Source of the DNA: Gymnothorax reevesii
Lineage: Eukaryota > Chordata > Actinopteri > Anguilliformes > Muraenidae
Length of the DNA: 64,000 bases
Direction: 5' to 3'
Assembly: GCA_029721435.1 (NCBI GenBank)
Contig: CM056584.1
Span: 9,506,395-9,570,394, forward strand
Below, in pieces: positions 1 to 12,800 of this stretch (position 1 is its first letter; each line of letters begins with the position of its first letter). The notes beneath the pieces were generated by a model. The model saw nothing but the letters and a program-made list of their open reading frames with translations. It made no database searches and was not told the DNA's origin. The position numbers and the translations under genes are program-made.

Positions 1-177
1 AAATGCTAATGCTAACATGCTAATGCTAGCGCTCTAATGTGAGTGCTAATATGTGGTCATTTTCATACTGTACGTGTCCTCGATGATGGGAATATGGGAT
101 CAGATGGCATTTCAGCTTAACCCTGTTTGTGTAAAATGGAAATTGAGTGACGTTAATGTTTAAATGCTAATGCTTAC

Positions 178-185
178 ATGCAAAT
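178..185 (+). other. ATGCAAAT octamer variant of the core
   Basis: In a few monomers the second 14-bp core copy reads ATGCAAAT instead of ATGCTAAT, which equals the consensus octamer bound by POU-family factors in animals. Full list: 178-185, 13520-13527, 14500-14507, 25882-25889, 26862-26869, 27345-27352, 30927-30934 and 40566-40573. Several are copies made by the large duplications, so the independent number is smaller. Function is not implied; this is a sequence match only. Confidence 0.5.
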
Positions 186-322
186 GCTAGCGATCTAATG
201 TGAGTGCTAATATCTGGTCATTTTCATACTGTACGTGTCCTCTATGATGTTAATAGGAGATCAGATGGCATTTCAGCTTAACCCTGCTTGTGTAAAATGG
301 AAATTTAGTGACGTTAATGTTT

Positions 323-483
323 GAATGCTAATGCTAACATGCTAATGCTAGCGATCTAATGTGAGTGCTAATATCTGGTCATTTTCATACTGTACGTGTC
401 CTCTATGATGGGAGTATGGGATCAGATGGCATTTCAGCTTAACCCTGCTTGTGTAAAATGGAAATTGAGTGAAGTTAATGTTG
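323..483 (+). repeat. Reference 161-bp monomer (GG type)
   Basis: Used as the phase reference. In order: a 28-bp core made of two 14-bp copies, ATGCTAATGCTAAC and ATGCTAATGCTAGC (about +3 to +30), ending in the palindrome GCTAGC; a CpG in GCGATC (+30/31); a further TGCTAAT (about +44); a conserved TGGTCATTTTCATACTG (about +54 to +70); a CpG in TACGTG (+73/74); a variable stretch (+86 to +99) that separates subtypes (GATGGGAGTATGGGATC here, GATGTTAATAGGAGATC in the TT type); AGATGGCATTTCAGCTTAACCC; then AAAATGGAAATTGAG and a usually CpG-bearing TGACGTTAATG. This copy differs from the consensus near its end (GAAGTT for GACGTT, TTG for TTT). The phase is arbitrary and chosen at the core. Confidence 0.93.
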
Positions 484-805
484 GAATACTAATGCTAACA
501 TGCTTATGCTAGCAATCTATTGTGAGTGCCAATATCTGGTGATTTTCATACTGTACGTGTCCTCTTTGATTGGAGTATGGGATCAGATGGCATTTCAGCT
601 TAACCCTGCTTGTGTAAAATAGAAATTGAGTGACGTTTATGTTTGAATGCTAATGCTAACATGCTAATGCTAGTGATCTAATGTGAGTGCAAATATCTGG
701 TCATTTTCATACCGTACGTGTCCTCTATGATGTTAGTATGAGATCAGATGGCATTTCTCCTTCACCCTTCTTGGATTATAAGCAAATTGAGTAATGTTAA
801 TGTTT

Positions 806-980
806 CGATGCTAATGCTAACAAGCTGATGCTAACATGCTAATGCTAGCAATCTAATGTGAGTGCTAATACCTGGTCATTTTCATACTGTACATGTCCTC
901 TATGATGGGAGTATGGGATCAGATGGCATTTCAGCTTAACCCTGCTTGTGTAAAATGGAAATTGAGTGACGTTAACGTTT
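806..980 (+). repeat. First long monomer (175 bp), 14-bp insertion form
   Basis: This monomer has three instead of two copies of the 14-bp core motif; the extra copy is the ATGCTGATGCTAAC type (here with AAGCTG). The long form always follows a monomer ending with TTTCTCCTTCACCC and a changed 3' part (TTATAAGCAAATTGAG), so the subtype is a linked block running across the chosen monomer boundary. GCTGATG starts of the 55 long monomers: 824, 2126, 3267, 4408, 5710, 7012, 8314, 9455, 11723, 13025, 14005, 15629, 16770, 18072, 19374, 20676, 21817, 24085, 25387, 26367, 28957, 29454, 30111, 31573, 32875, 34177, 35157, 36620, 37118, 38098, 38595, 39092, 39749, 41212, 42514, 43816, 44796, 46259, 46756, 49024, 50004, 50662, 51159, 52139, 53602, 54099, 55079, 56542, 57039, 58019, 59482, 59979, 60959, 62905, 63563. 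The copies at 5710 and 18072 read GGTGATA instead. Confidence 0.95.
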
Positions 981-1302
981 GAATGCTAATGCTAACATGC
1001 TAATGCTAGCTATCTAATGAGAGTTCTAATATCTGGTCATTTTCATACTATACGTGTCCTCTTTGATGTTAATAGGAGATCAGATGGCATTTCAGCTTAA
1101 CCCTTCTTTTTTAAAATGGAAATTGAGTGATTTTAATGTTTAAATGCTAATGCTAACATGCTATTGCTAGCGATCTAATGTGAGTGCTAATACCTGGTCA
1201 TTTTCATACTGTACGTGTCCTCTATGATGAGAATATGGGATCAGATGGCATTTCAGCTTAACCCTGTTTGTGTAAAATGGAAATTGAGTGAAGTTAATGT
1301 TT

Positions 1303-1463
1303 AAATGCTAATGCTAACATGCTTATCCTAGCGATCTAATGTGAGTGCTAATATCTGGTCATTTTCATACTGAACATGTCCTCTATGATGTAAATAGGAG
1401 ATCAGATGGCATTTCAGCTTTACCCTTCTTGTATAATAAAAAAATTGAGTAATGTTAATGTTT
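1303..1463 (+). repeat. A-tract monomer subtype, first example
   Basis: In this subtype the usual TGTGTAAAATGGAAATTGAG is replaced by TGTATAATAAAAAAATTGAG at equal length, followed by GTAATG instead of GTGACG. It carries a run of seven A (six in two later copies). It is usually followed by a monomer with GTGAGTTCTAATATC. Further examples lie near 5,020, 6,315, 7,620, 8,760, 10,060, 10,700, 11,030, 12,330 and 14,610, their copies 12,362 bp later, and near 35,930, 37,070, 45,570, 46,385, 48,495, 48,655, 50,790, 52,910, 53,730, 55,850, 56,670, 58,790, 59,610, 61,730 and 63,040. The tract contains AATAAA and a TATA-like stretch by chance; I see no reason to call a promoter or polyadenylation site. 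Confidence 0.85.
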
Positions 1464-2269
1464 AAATGCTAAAGCTAACATGCTAATGCTAGCGATCTAA
1501 TGTGAGTTCTAATATCTGGTCATTTTCATACTGTACGTGTCCTCTATGATGTTAATAGGAGATCAGATGGCATTTCAGCTTAACCCTTCTTGTGTAAAAT
1601 GGAAATTGAGTGACATTAATGTTTTAATACTAATGCTAACATGCTAATGCTAGCGATCTAATGTGAGTGCTAATATCTGGTCATTTTCATACTGTAAGTG
1701 TCCTCTATGATGGGAGTATGGGATCAGATGGCATTTCAGCTTAACCCTGCTTGTGTAAAATGGAAATTGAGTGACGTTAATGTTTGAATACTAATGCTAA
1801 CATGCTATTGCTAGCAATCTAATGTGAGTGCTAATATCTGGTCATTTTCATACTGTACGTGTCCTCTATGATGGGAGTATGGGATCAGATGGCATTTCAG
1901 CTTAACCCTGCTTGTGTAAAATAGAAATTGAGTGATGTTAATGTTTGAATGCTAATGCTAAGATGCTTATGCTAGAGATCTAATGTGAGTGCTAATATCT
2001 GGTCATTTTCATACTGTAAGTGTCCTCTATGATGTTAGTATGAGATCAGATGGCATTTCTCCTTCACCCTTCTTGTATTATAAGCAAATTAGGTAATGTT
2101 AATGTTGCAATGCTAATGCTAACATGCTGATGCTAACATGCTAATGCTAGCAATCTAATGTGAGTGCTAATACCTGGTCATTTTCATACTGTACATGTCC
2201 TCTATGATGGGAGTATGGGATCAGATGGCATTTCAGCTTAACCCTGCTTGTGTAAAATGGAAATTGAGT

Positions 2270-2281
2270 AACGTTAACGTT
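2270..2281. other. 12-bp perfect palindrome AACGTTAACGTT
   Basis: Arises where two substitutions meet in one monomer: GTGAC to GTAAC and TTAATG to TTAACG. Copies at 2270-2281, 4552-4563, 16914-16925, 33019-33030 and 42658-42669. Related monomers with only the second change have the 8-bp palindrome CGTTAACG. It contains the only closely paired CpGs of the monomer. No role is implied. Confidence 0.7.
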
Positions 2282-5200
2282 TGAATGCTAATGCTAACAT
2301 GCTAATGCTAGCTATCTAATGAGAGTTCTAATATCTGGTCATTTTCATACTATACGTGTCCTCTTTGATGTTAATAGGAGATCAGATGGCATTTCAGCTT
2401 AACCCTTCTTTTTTAAAATGGAAATTGAGTGATTTTAATGTTTAAATGCTAATGTTAACATGCTATTGCTAGCGATCTAATGTGAGTGCTAATACCTGGT
2501 CATTTTCATACTGTACGTGTCCTCTATGATGAGAATATGGGATCAGATGGCATTTCAGCTTAACCAGGTTTGTGTAAAATGGAAATTGAGTGAAGTTACT
2601 GTTTAAATGCTAATGCTAACATGTTAATGCTAGCGATCTAATGTGAGTGCTAATATCTGGTCATTTTCATACTGTACATGTCCTCTATGATGTTAATAGG
2701 AGATCAGATGGCATTTCAGCTTAACCCTGCTTGTGTAAAATGGAAATTTAGTGACGTTAATGTTTGAATGCTAATGCTAACATGCTAATGCTAGCGATCT
2801 AATGTGAGTGCTAATATCTGGTCATTTTCATACTGTACGTGTCCTCTATGATGGGAGTATGGGATCAGATGGCATTTCAGCTTAACCCTGCTTGTGTAAA
2901 ATGGAAATTGAGTGAAGTTAATGTTGGAATACTAATGCTAACATGCTTATGCTAGCAATCTATTGTGAGTGCCAATATCTGGTGATTTTCATACTGTACG
3001 TGTCCTCTATGATTGGAGTATGGGATCAGATGGCATTTCAGCTTAACCCTGCTTGTGTAAAATAGAAATTGAGTGACGTTAATGTTTGAATGCTAATGCT
3101 AACATGCTAATGCTAGTGATCTAATGTGAGTGCAAATATCTGGTCATTTTCATACTGTACGTGTCCTCTATGATGTTAGTATGAGATCAGATGGCATTTC
3201 TCCTTCACCCTTCTTGGATTATAAGCAAATTGAGTAATGTTAATGTTTCGATGCTAATGCTAACAAGCTGATGCTAACATGCTAATGCTAGCAATCTAAT
3301 GTGAGTGCTAATACCTGGTCATTTTCATACTGTACATGTCCTCTATGATGGGAGTATGGGATCAGATGGCATTTCAGCTTAACCCTGCTTGTGTAAAATG
3401 GAAATTGAGTGACGTTAACGTTTGAATGCTAATGCTAACATGCTAATGCTAGCTATCTAATGAGAGTTCTAATATCTGGTCATTTTCATACTATACGTGT
3501 CCTCTTTGATGTTAATAGGAGATCAGATGGCATTTCAGCTTAACCCTTCTTTTTTAAAATGGAAATTGAGTGATTTTAATGTTTAAATGCTAATGCTAAC
3601 ATGCAATTGCTAGCGATCTAATGTGAGTGCTAATACCTGGTCATTTTCATACTGTACGTGTCCTCTATGATGAGAATATGGGATCAGATGGCATTTCAGC
3701 TTAACCCTGTTTGTGTAAAATGGAAATTGAGTGAAGTTAATGTTTAAATGCTAATGCTAACATGCTAATGCTAGCGATCTAATGTGAGTGCTAATATCTG
3801 GTCATTTTCATACTGTACGTGTCCTCTATGATGGGAGTATGGGATCAGATGGCATTTCAGCTTAACCCTGCTTGTGTAAAATGGAAATTGAGTGAAGTTA
3901 ATGTTGGAATACTAATGCTAACATGCTTATGCTAGCAATCTATTGTGAGTGCTAATATCTGGTCATTTTCATACTGTAAGTGTCCTCTATGATGGGAGTA
4001 TGGGATCAGATGGCATTTCAGCTTAACCCTGCTTGTGTAAAATGGAAATTGAGTGACGTTAATGTTTGAATACTAATGCTAACATGCTATTGCTAGCAAT
4101 CTAATGTGAGTGCTAATATCTGGTCATTTTCATACTGTACGTGTCCTCTATGATGGGAGTATGGGATCAGATGGCATTTCAGCTTAACCCTGCTTGTGTA
4201 AAATAGAAATTGAGTGATGTTAATGTTTGAATGCTAATGCTAAGATGCTAATGCTAGAGATCTAATGTGAGTGCTAATATCTGGTCATTTTCATACTGTA
4301 AGTGTCCTCTATGATGTTAGTATGAGATCAGATGGCATTTCTCCTTCACCCTTCTTGTATTATAAGCAAATTAGGTAATGTTAATGTTTCAATGCTAATG
4401 CTAACATGCTGATGCTAACATGCTAATGCTAGCAATCTAATGTGAGTGCTAATACCTGGTCATTTTCATACTGTACATGTCCTCTATGATGGGAGTATGG
4501 GATCAGATGGCATTTCAGCTTAACCCTGCTTGTGTAAAATGGAAATTGAGTAACGTTAACGTTTGAATGCTAATGCTAACATGCTAATGCTAGCTATCTA
4601 ATGAGAGTTCTAATATCTGGTCATTTTCATACTATACGTGTCCTCTTTGATGTTAATAGGAGATCAGATGGCATTTCAGCTTAACCCTTCTTTTTTAAAA
4701 TGGAAATTGAGTGATTTTAATGTTTAAATGCTAATGTTAACATGCTATTGCTAGCGATCTAATGTGAGTGCTAATACCTGGTCATTTTCATACTGTACGT
4801 GTCCTCTATGATGAGAATATGGGATCAGATGGCATTTCAGCTTAACCAGGTTTGTGTAAAATGGAAATTGAGTGAAGTTACTGTTTAAATGCTAATGCTA
4901 ACATGTTAATGCTAGCGATCTAATGTGAGTGCTAATATCTGGTCATTTTCATACTGTACATGTCCTCTATGATGTAAATAGGAGATCAGATGGCATTTCA
5001 GCTTTACCCTTCTTGTATAATAAAAAAATTGAGTAATGTTAATGTTTAAATGCTAAAGCTAACATGCTAATGCTAGCGATCTAATGTGAGTTCTAATATC
5101 TGGTCATTTTCATACTGTACGTGTCCTCTATGATGTTAATAGGAGATCAGATGGCATTTCAGCTTAACCCTTCTTTTTTAAAATGGAAATTGAGTGATAT

Positions 5201-6039
5201 TAATGGTTCAATACTAATGCTAACATGCTAATGCTAGCGATCTAATGTGAGTGCTAATATCTGGTCATTTTCATACTGTAAGTGTCCTCTATGATGGGAG
5301 TATGGGATCAGATGGCATTTCAGCTTAACCCTGCTTGTGTAAAATGGAAATTGAGTGACGTTAATGTTTGAACACTAATGCTAACATGCTATTGCTAGCA
5401 ATCTAATGTGAGTGCTAATATCTGGTCATTTTCATACTGTACGTGTCCTCTATGATGGGAGTATGGGATCAGATGGCATTTCAGCTTAACCCTGCTTGTG
5501 TAAAATAGAAATTGAGTGATGTTAATGTTTGAATGCTAATGCTAACATGCTAATGCTAGAGATCTAATGTGAGTGCTAATATCTGGTCATTTTCAAACTG
5601 TAAGTGTCCTCTATGATGTTAGTATGAGATCAGATGGCATTTCTCCTTCACCCTTCTTGTATTATAAGCAAATTGGGTAATGTTAATGTTTCAATGCTAA
5701 TGCTAACATGGTGATACTAACATGCTAATGCTAGCAATCTAATGTGAGTGCTAATACCTGGTCATTTTCATACTGTACATGTCTTCTATGATGGGAGTAT
5801 GGGATCAGATGGCATTTCAGCTTAACCCTGCTTGTGTAAAATGGAAATTGAGTGACGTTAATGTTTGAATGCTAATGCTAACATGCTAATGCTCGCGATC
5901 TAATGTGAGTGCTAATACCTGGTCATTTTCATACTGTACATGTCCTCTATGATGGGAGTATGAGATCAGATGGCTTTTCAGCTTAACCCTGCTTGTGTAA
6001 AATGGAAATTTAATGACGTTCATGTTTGAATGCTAATGC

Positions 6040-9000
6040 TAACATGCTAATGCTAGCGATCTAATGTGAGTGCTAATATCTGGTCATTTTCATGCTATAC
6101 GTGTCCTCTATGATGTTAATAGGAGATCAGATGGCATTTCAGCATAAACCTGTTTGTGTAAAATGGAAATTGAGTGACGTTAATGTTTAAATGCTAATGC
6201 TAACATGCTAATGCTAGCGATCTAATGTGAGTGCTAATATCTGGTCATTTCCATACTGTACGTGTCCTCTATGATGTTAATAGGAGATCAGATGGCATTT
6301 CAGCTTAACCCCTCTTGTATAATAAAAAAATTGAGAAATGTTAATGTTTAAATGCTAATGCTAACATGCTAATGCTAGAGATCTAATGTCAGTTCTAATA
6401 TCTGGTCATTTCCATACTCTACCTGTCCTCTATGATGTTAATAGGAGATCAGATGGCATTTCAGCTTAACCCTTCTTGTGTAAAATGGAAATTGAGTGAC
6501 ATTAATGTTTAAATACTAATGCTAACATGCTAATGCTAGCGATCTAATGTGAGTGCTAATATCTGGTCATTTTCATACTGTACGTGTCCTCTATGATGGG
6601 AGTATGGGATCAGATGGCATTTCAGCTTAACCCTGCTTTTGTAAAATGGAAATTGAGTGAAGTTAATGTTTGAATACTAATGCTAACATGCTAATGCTAA
6701 CAATCTAATGTGAGTGCTAATATCTGGTCATTTTCATACTGTACGTGTCCTCTATGATGGGGGTATGGGATCAGATGGCATTTCAGCTTAACCCTGCTTG
6801 TGTAAAATAGAAATTGAGTGACGTTAATGTTTGAATGCTAATGCTAACATGCTAATGCTAGCGATCTAATGTGAGTGCTAATATCTGGTCATTTTCTTAC
6901 TGTAAGTGTCCTCTATGATGTTAGTATGAGATCAGATGGCATTTCTCCTTCACCCTTCTTGTATTATAAGCAAATTGAGTAATGTTAATGTTTCAATGCT
7001 AATGCTAACATGCTGATGCTAACATGCTAATGCTAGCAATCTAATGTGAGTGCTAATACCTGGTCATTTTCATACTGTACATGTCTTCTATGATGGGAGT
7101 ATGGGATCAGATGGCATTTCAGCTTAACCCTGCTTGTGTAAAATGGAAATTTAATGACGTTCATGTTTGAATGCTAATGCTAACATGCTAATGCTAGCGA
7201 TCTAATGTGAGTGCTAATATCTGGTCATTTTCATGCTATACGTGTCCTCTATGATGTTAATAGGAGATCAGATGGCATTTCAGCATAACCCTGTTTGTGT
7301 AAAATGGAAATTGAGTGACGTTAATGTTTAAATGGTAATGCTAACATGCTAATGCTAGCGATCTAATGTGAGTGCTAATATCTGGTCATTTTCATACTGT
7401 ACGTGTCCTCTATGATGTTAATAGGAGATCAGATGGCATTTCAGCTTAACCCTGTTTGTGTAAAATGGAAATTGAGTGACGTTAATGTTTAAATGCTAAT
7501 GCTAACATGCTAATGCTAGCGATCTAATGTGAGTGCTAATATCTGGTCATTTTCATACTGTACGTGTCCTCTATGATGTTAATAGGAGATCAGATGGCAT
7601 TTCAGCTTAACCCCTCTTGTATAATAAAAAAATTGAGTAATGTTAATGTTTAAATGCTAATGCTAACATGCTAATGCTAGAGATCTAATGTCAGTTCTAA
7701 TATCTGGTCATTTCCATACTCTACCGGTCCACTATGATGTTAATAGGAGATCAGATGGCATTTCAGCTTAACCCTTCTTGTGTAAAATGGAAATTGAGTG
7801 ACATTAATGTTTAAATACTAATGCTAACATGCTAATGCTAGCGATCTAATGTGAGTGCTAATATCTGGTCATTTTCATACTGTACGTGTCCTCTATGATG
7901 GGAGTATGGGATCAGATGGCATTTCAGCTTAACCCTGCTTTTGTAAAATGGAAATTGAGTGAAGTTAATGTTTGAATACTAATGCTAACATGCTAATGCT
8001 AGCAATCTAATGTGAGTGCTAATATCTGGTCATTTTCATACTGTACGTGTCCTCTATGATGGGGGTATGGGATCAGATGGCATTTCAGCTTAACCCTGCT
8101 TGTGTAAAATAGAAATTGAGTGACGTTAATGTTTGAATGCTAATGCTAACATGCTAATGCTAGCGATCTAATGTGAGTGCTAATATCTGGTCATTTTCTT
8201 ACTGTAAGTGTCCTCTATGATGTTAGTATGAGATCAGATGGCATTTCTCCTTCACCCTTCTTGTATTATAAGCAAATTGAGTAATGTTAATGTTTCAATG
8301 CTAATGCTAACATGCTGATGCTAACATGCTAATGCTAGCAATCTAATGTGAGTGCTAATACCTGGTCATTTTCATACTGTACATGTCTTCTATGATGGGA
8401 GTATGGGATCAGATGGCATTTCAGCTTAACCCTGCTTGTGTAAAATGGAAATTGAGTGACGTTAATGTTTGAATGCTAATGCTAACATGCTAATGCTAGC
8501 GATCTAATGTGAGTGCTAATACCTGGTCATTTTCATACTGTACATGTCCTCTATGATGGGAGTATGAGATCAGATGGCTTTTCAGCTTAACCCTGCTTGT
8601 GTAAAATGGAAATTTAATGACGTTCATGTTTGAATGCTAATGCTAACATGCTAATGCTAGCGATCTAATGTGAGTGCTAATATCTGGTCATTTTCATACT
8701 GTACGTGTCCTCTATGATGTTAATAGGAGATCAGATGGCATTTCAGCTTAACCCTTCTTGTATAATAAAAAAATTGAGTAATGTTAATGTTTAAATGCTA
8801 ATGCTAACATGCTAATGCTAGAGATCTAATGTCAGTTCTAATATCTGGTCATTTCCATACTCTACCTGTCCTCTATGATGTTAATAGGAGATCAGATGGC
8901 ATTTCAGCTTAACCCTTCTTGTGTAAAATGGAAATTGAGTGACATTAATGTTTAAATACTAATGCTAACATGCTAATGCTAGCGATCTAATGTGAGTGCT

Positions 9001-9840
9001 AATATCTGATCATTTTCATACTGTACGTGTCCTCTATGATGGGAGTATGGGATCAGATGGCATTTCAGCTTAACCCTGCTTTTGTAAAATGGAAATTGAG
9101 TGAAGTTAATGTTTGAATACTAATGCTAACATGCTAATGCTAGCAATCTAATGTGAGTGCTAATATCTGGTCATTTTCATACTGTACGTGTCCTCTATGA
9201 TGGGGGTATGGGATCAGATGGCATTTCAGCTTAACCCTGCTTGTGTAAAATAGAAATTGAGTGACGTTAATGTTTGAATGCTAATGCTAACATGCTAATG
9301 CTAGCGATCTAATGTGAGTGCTAATATCTGGTCATTTTCTTACTGTAAGTGTCCTCTATGATGTTAGTATGAGATCAGATGGCATTTCTCCTTCACCCTT
9401 CTTGTATTATAAGCAAATTGAGTAATGTTAATGTTTCAATGCTAATGCTAACATGCTGATGCTAACATGCTAATGCTAGCAATCTAATGTGAGTGCTAAT
9501 ACCTGGTCATTTTCATACTGTACATGTCTTCTATGATGGGAGTATGGGATCAGATGGCATTTCAGCTTAACCCTGCTTGTGTAAAATGGAAATTGAGTGA
9601 CGTTAATGTTTGAATGCTAATGCTAACATGCTAATGCTAGCGATCTAATGTGAGTGCTAATACCTGGTCATTTTCATACTGTACATGTCCTCTATGATGG
9701 GAGTATGAGATCAGATGGCTTTTCAGCTTAACCCTGCTTGTGTAAAATGGAAATTTAATGACGTTCATGTTTGAATGCTAATGCTAACATGCTAATGCTA
9801 GCGATCTAATGTGAGTGCTAATATCTGGTCATTTTCATGC
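6040..9840 (+). repeat. 7- to 8-monomer sub-HOR in copy A
   Basis: The linked variant block ATGTCAGTTCTAAT, preceded by CTAGAGATC and followed by TTTCCATACTCTACC, recurs at 6386, 7688, 8829 and 11097. The spacings are 1,302 bp (8 monomers, one long), 1,141 bp (7, one long) and 2,268 bp (14, one long). Between them runs a fixed order of subtypes: A-tract, CAGTTC, GGGAGTATG, GGGGTATG, TTCTTACTG, long, then TATGAGATC with GGCTTTTCAG. Copies differ by gain or loss of whole monomers, as expected when exchange happens out of register. The same structure recurs 12,362 bp later, with markers at 18748, 20050, 21191 and 23459. Confidence 0.78.
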
Positions 9841-12800
9841 TATACGTGTCCTCTATGATGTTAATAGGAGATCAGATGGCATTTCAGCATAACCCTGTTT
9901 GTGTAAAATGGAAATTGAGTGACGTTAATGTTTAAATGCTAATGCTAACATGCTAATGCTAGCGATCTAATGTGAGTGCTAATATCTGGTCATTTTCATA
10001 CTGTAGGTGTCCTCTATGATGTTAATAGGAGATCAGATGGCATTTCAGCTTAACCCTTCTTGTATAATAAAAAAATTGAGTAATGTTAATGTTTAAATGC
10101 TAATGCTAACATGCTAATGCTAGCGATCTAATGTGAGTTCTAATATCTGGTCATTTTCATACTATACGTGTCCTCTATGATGTTAATAGGAGATCAGATG
10201 GCATTTCAGCTTAACCCTTCTTTTGTAAAATGGAAATTGAGTGACATTAATGTTTTAATACTAATGCTAGCATGGTTATGCTAGCGATCTAATGTGGGTG
10301 CTAATATCTGGTCATTTTCATACTGTACGTGTCCTCTATGATGGGAGTATGGGATCAGATGGCATTTCAGCTTAACCCTGCTTGTGTAAAATGGAAATTG
10401 AGTGACGTTAATGTTTGAATACTAATGCTAACAAGCTAATGCTAGCAATCTAATGTGAGTGCTAATATCTGGTCATTTTCATACTGTACGTGTCCTCTAT
10501 GATGGGAGTATGGGATCAGATGGCATTTCAGCTTAACCCTGCTTGTGTAAAATAGAAATTGAGTGATGTTAATGTTTCAATACTAATGCTAACATGCTAA
10601 TGCTAGCGATCTAATGTGAGTGCTAATAGTTGGTCATTTTCATACTGTACGTGTCCTCTATGATGTTAATTGGAGGTCAGATGGCATTTCAGCTTAACCC
10701 TTCTTGTATAATAAAAAAATTGAGTAATGTTAATGTTTAAATGCTAATGCTAACATGCTAATGCTAGCGATCTAATGTGAGTTCTAATATCTGGTCATTT
10801 TCATACTATACGTGTCCTCTATAATGTTAATAGGAGATCAGATGGCATTTCAGCTTAACCCTTCTTGTGTAAAATGGAAATTGAGTGACATTAATGTTTT
10901 AATACTAATGCTAACATGCTAATGCTAGCGATCTAATGTGAGTGCTAATATCTGGTCATTTTCATACTGTACGTGTCCTCTATGATGTTAATAGGAGATC
11001 AGATGGCATTTCTGCTTAACCCCTCTTGTATAATAAAAAAATTGAGTAATGTTAATGTTTAAATGCTAATGCTAACATGCTAATGCTAGAGATCTAATGT
11101 CAGTTCTAATATCTGGTCATTTCCATACTCTACCTGTCCTCTATGATGTTAATAGGAGATCAGATGGCTTTTCAGCTTAACCCTTCTTGTGTAAAATGGA
11201 AATTGAGTGACATTAATGTTTAAATACTAATGCTAACATGCTAATGCTAGCGATCTGATGTGAGTGCTAATATCTGGTCATTTTCATACTGTACGTGTCC
11301 TCTATGATGGGAGTATGGGATCAGAAAGCATTTCAGCTTAACCCTGCTTTTGTAAAATGGAAATTGAGTGAAGTTAATGTTTGAATACTAATGCTAACAT
11401 GCTAATGCTAGCAATCTAATGTGAGTGCTAATATCTGGTCATTTTCATACTGTACGTGTCCTATATGATGGGGGTATGGGATCAGATGGCATTTCAGCTT
11501 AACCCTGCTTGTGTAAAATAGAAATTGAGTGACGTTAATGTTTGAATGCTAATGCTAACATGCTAATGCTAGCGATCTAATGTGAGTGCTAATATCTGGT
11601 CATTTTCTTACTGTAAGTGTCCTCTATGATGTTAGTATGAGATCAGATGGCATTTCTCCTTCACCCTTCTTGTATTATAAGCAAATTGAGTAATGTTAAT
11701 GTTTCAATGCTAATGCTAACATGCTGATGCTAACCTGCTAATGCTAGCAATCTAATGTGAGTGCTAATACCTGGTCATTTTCATACTGTACATGTCTTCT
11801 ATGATGGGAGTATGGGATCAGATGGCATTTCAGCTTAACCCTGCTTGTGTAAAATGGAAATTGAGTGACGTTAATGTTTGAATGCTAATGCAAACATGCT
11901 AATGCTAGCGATCTAATGTGAGTGCTAATACCTGGTCTTTTTCATACTGTACATATCCTCTATGATGGGAGTATGAGATCAGATGGCTTTTCAGCTTAAC
12001 CCTGCTTGTGTAAAATGGAAATTTAATGACGTTCATGTTTGAATGCTAATGCTAACATGCTAATGCTAGCGATCTAATGTGAGTGCTAATATCTGGTCAT
12101 TTTCATGCTATACGTGTCCTCTATGATGTTAATAGGAGATCAGATGGCATTTCAGCATAACCCTGTTTGTGTAAAATGGAAATTGAGTGACGTTAATGTT
12201 TAAATGCTAATGCTAACATGCTAATGCTAGCGATCTAATGTGAGTGCTAATATCTGGTCATTTTCATACTGTACGTGTCCTCTATGATGTTAATAGGAGA
12301 TCAGATGGCATTTCAGCTTAACCCTTCTTGTATAATAAAAAAATTGAGTAATGTTAATGTTTAAATGCTAATGCTAACATGCTAATGCTAGCGATCTAAT
12401 GTGAGTTCTAATATCTGGTCATTTTCATACTATACGTGTCCTCTATGATGTTAATAGGAGATCAGATGGCATTTCAGCTTAACCCTTCTTTTGTAAAATG
12501 GAAATTGAGTGACATTAATGTTTTAATACTAATGCTAGCATGGTTATGCTAGCGATCTAATGTGGGTGCTAATATCTGGTCATTTTCATACTGCACGTGT
12601 CCTCTATGATGGGAGTATGGGATCAGATGGCATTTCAGCTTAACCCTGCTTGTGTAAAATGGAAATTGAGTGACGTTAATGTTTGAATACTAATGCTAAC
12701 ATGCTAATGCTAGCAATCTAATGTGAGTGCTAATATCTGGTCATTTTCATACTGTACGTGTCCTCTTAGATGGGAGTATGGGATCAGATGGCATTTCAGC

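Larger units (their letters stand above)
1..2365 (+). repeat. Left-flank satellite block, homologous to 30,750-33,114
   Basis: About 14.5 monomers that match 30,750-33,114 at a constant offset of 30,749, and 40,389-42,753 a further 9,639 bp on. The rare CCTCGATGATG variant in the first monomer recurs at the matching place in both other copies, and the long monomers at 824 and 2126 map exactly to 31,573 and 32,875. The homology continues past the left edge of the 12.36-kb duplication, to about 2,693, where the left domain turns to its own internal duplication. The block therefore holds the ancestral order from which both large domains derive. Confidence 0.85.
241..4975 (+). repeat. Internal 2.3-2.4 kb duplication, mosaic
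   Basis: From 241 the sequence matches 2,684 onward at an offset of 2,443 bp (15 x 161 + 2 x 14). By about 1,693 the match to 3,975 onward has an offset of 2,282 bp (14 x 161 + 2 x 14). One whole monomer is therefore missing from the second copy, in the region around 3,740-3,970. The right copy ends near 4,975, where the sequence returns to the order seen after 33,442. The 30,750 and 40,389 domains lack this duplication, so it arose in the lineage of the left domain. Part of it lies inside the 12.36-kb block and was copied with it (again near 15,046-17,337). Confidence 0.75.

Noticed and set aside
145..160. TGACGTTA as a CRE-like site
   Set aside because: It is a half-site within the consensus and decays freely to TGATGT and TGACAT between monomers, so there is no sign of conservation.
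1303..1463. Promoter or polyadenylation signal in A-tract monomers (TATAATAAAAAAA, AATAAA)
   Set aside because: The motif comes from a block change in one monomer subtype with no associated gene or other elements; AT-rich matches of this kind are expected by chance.
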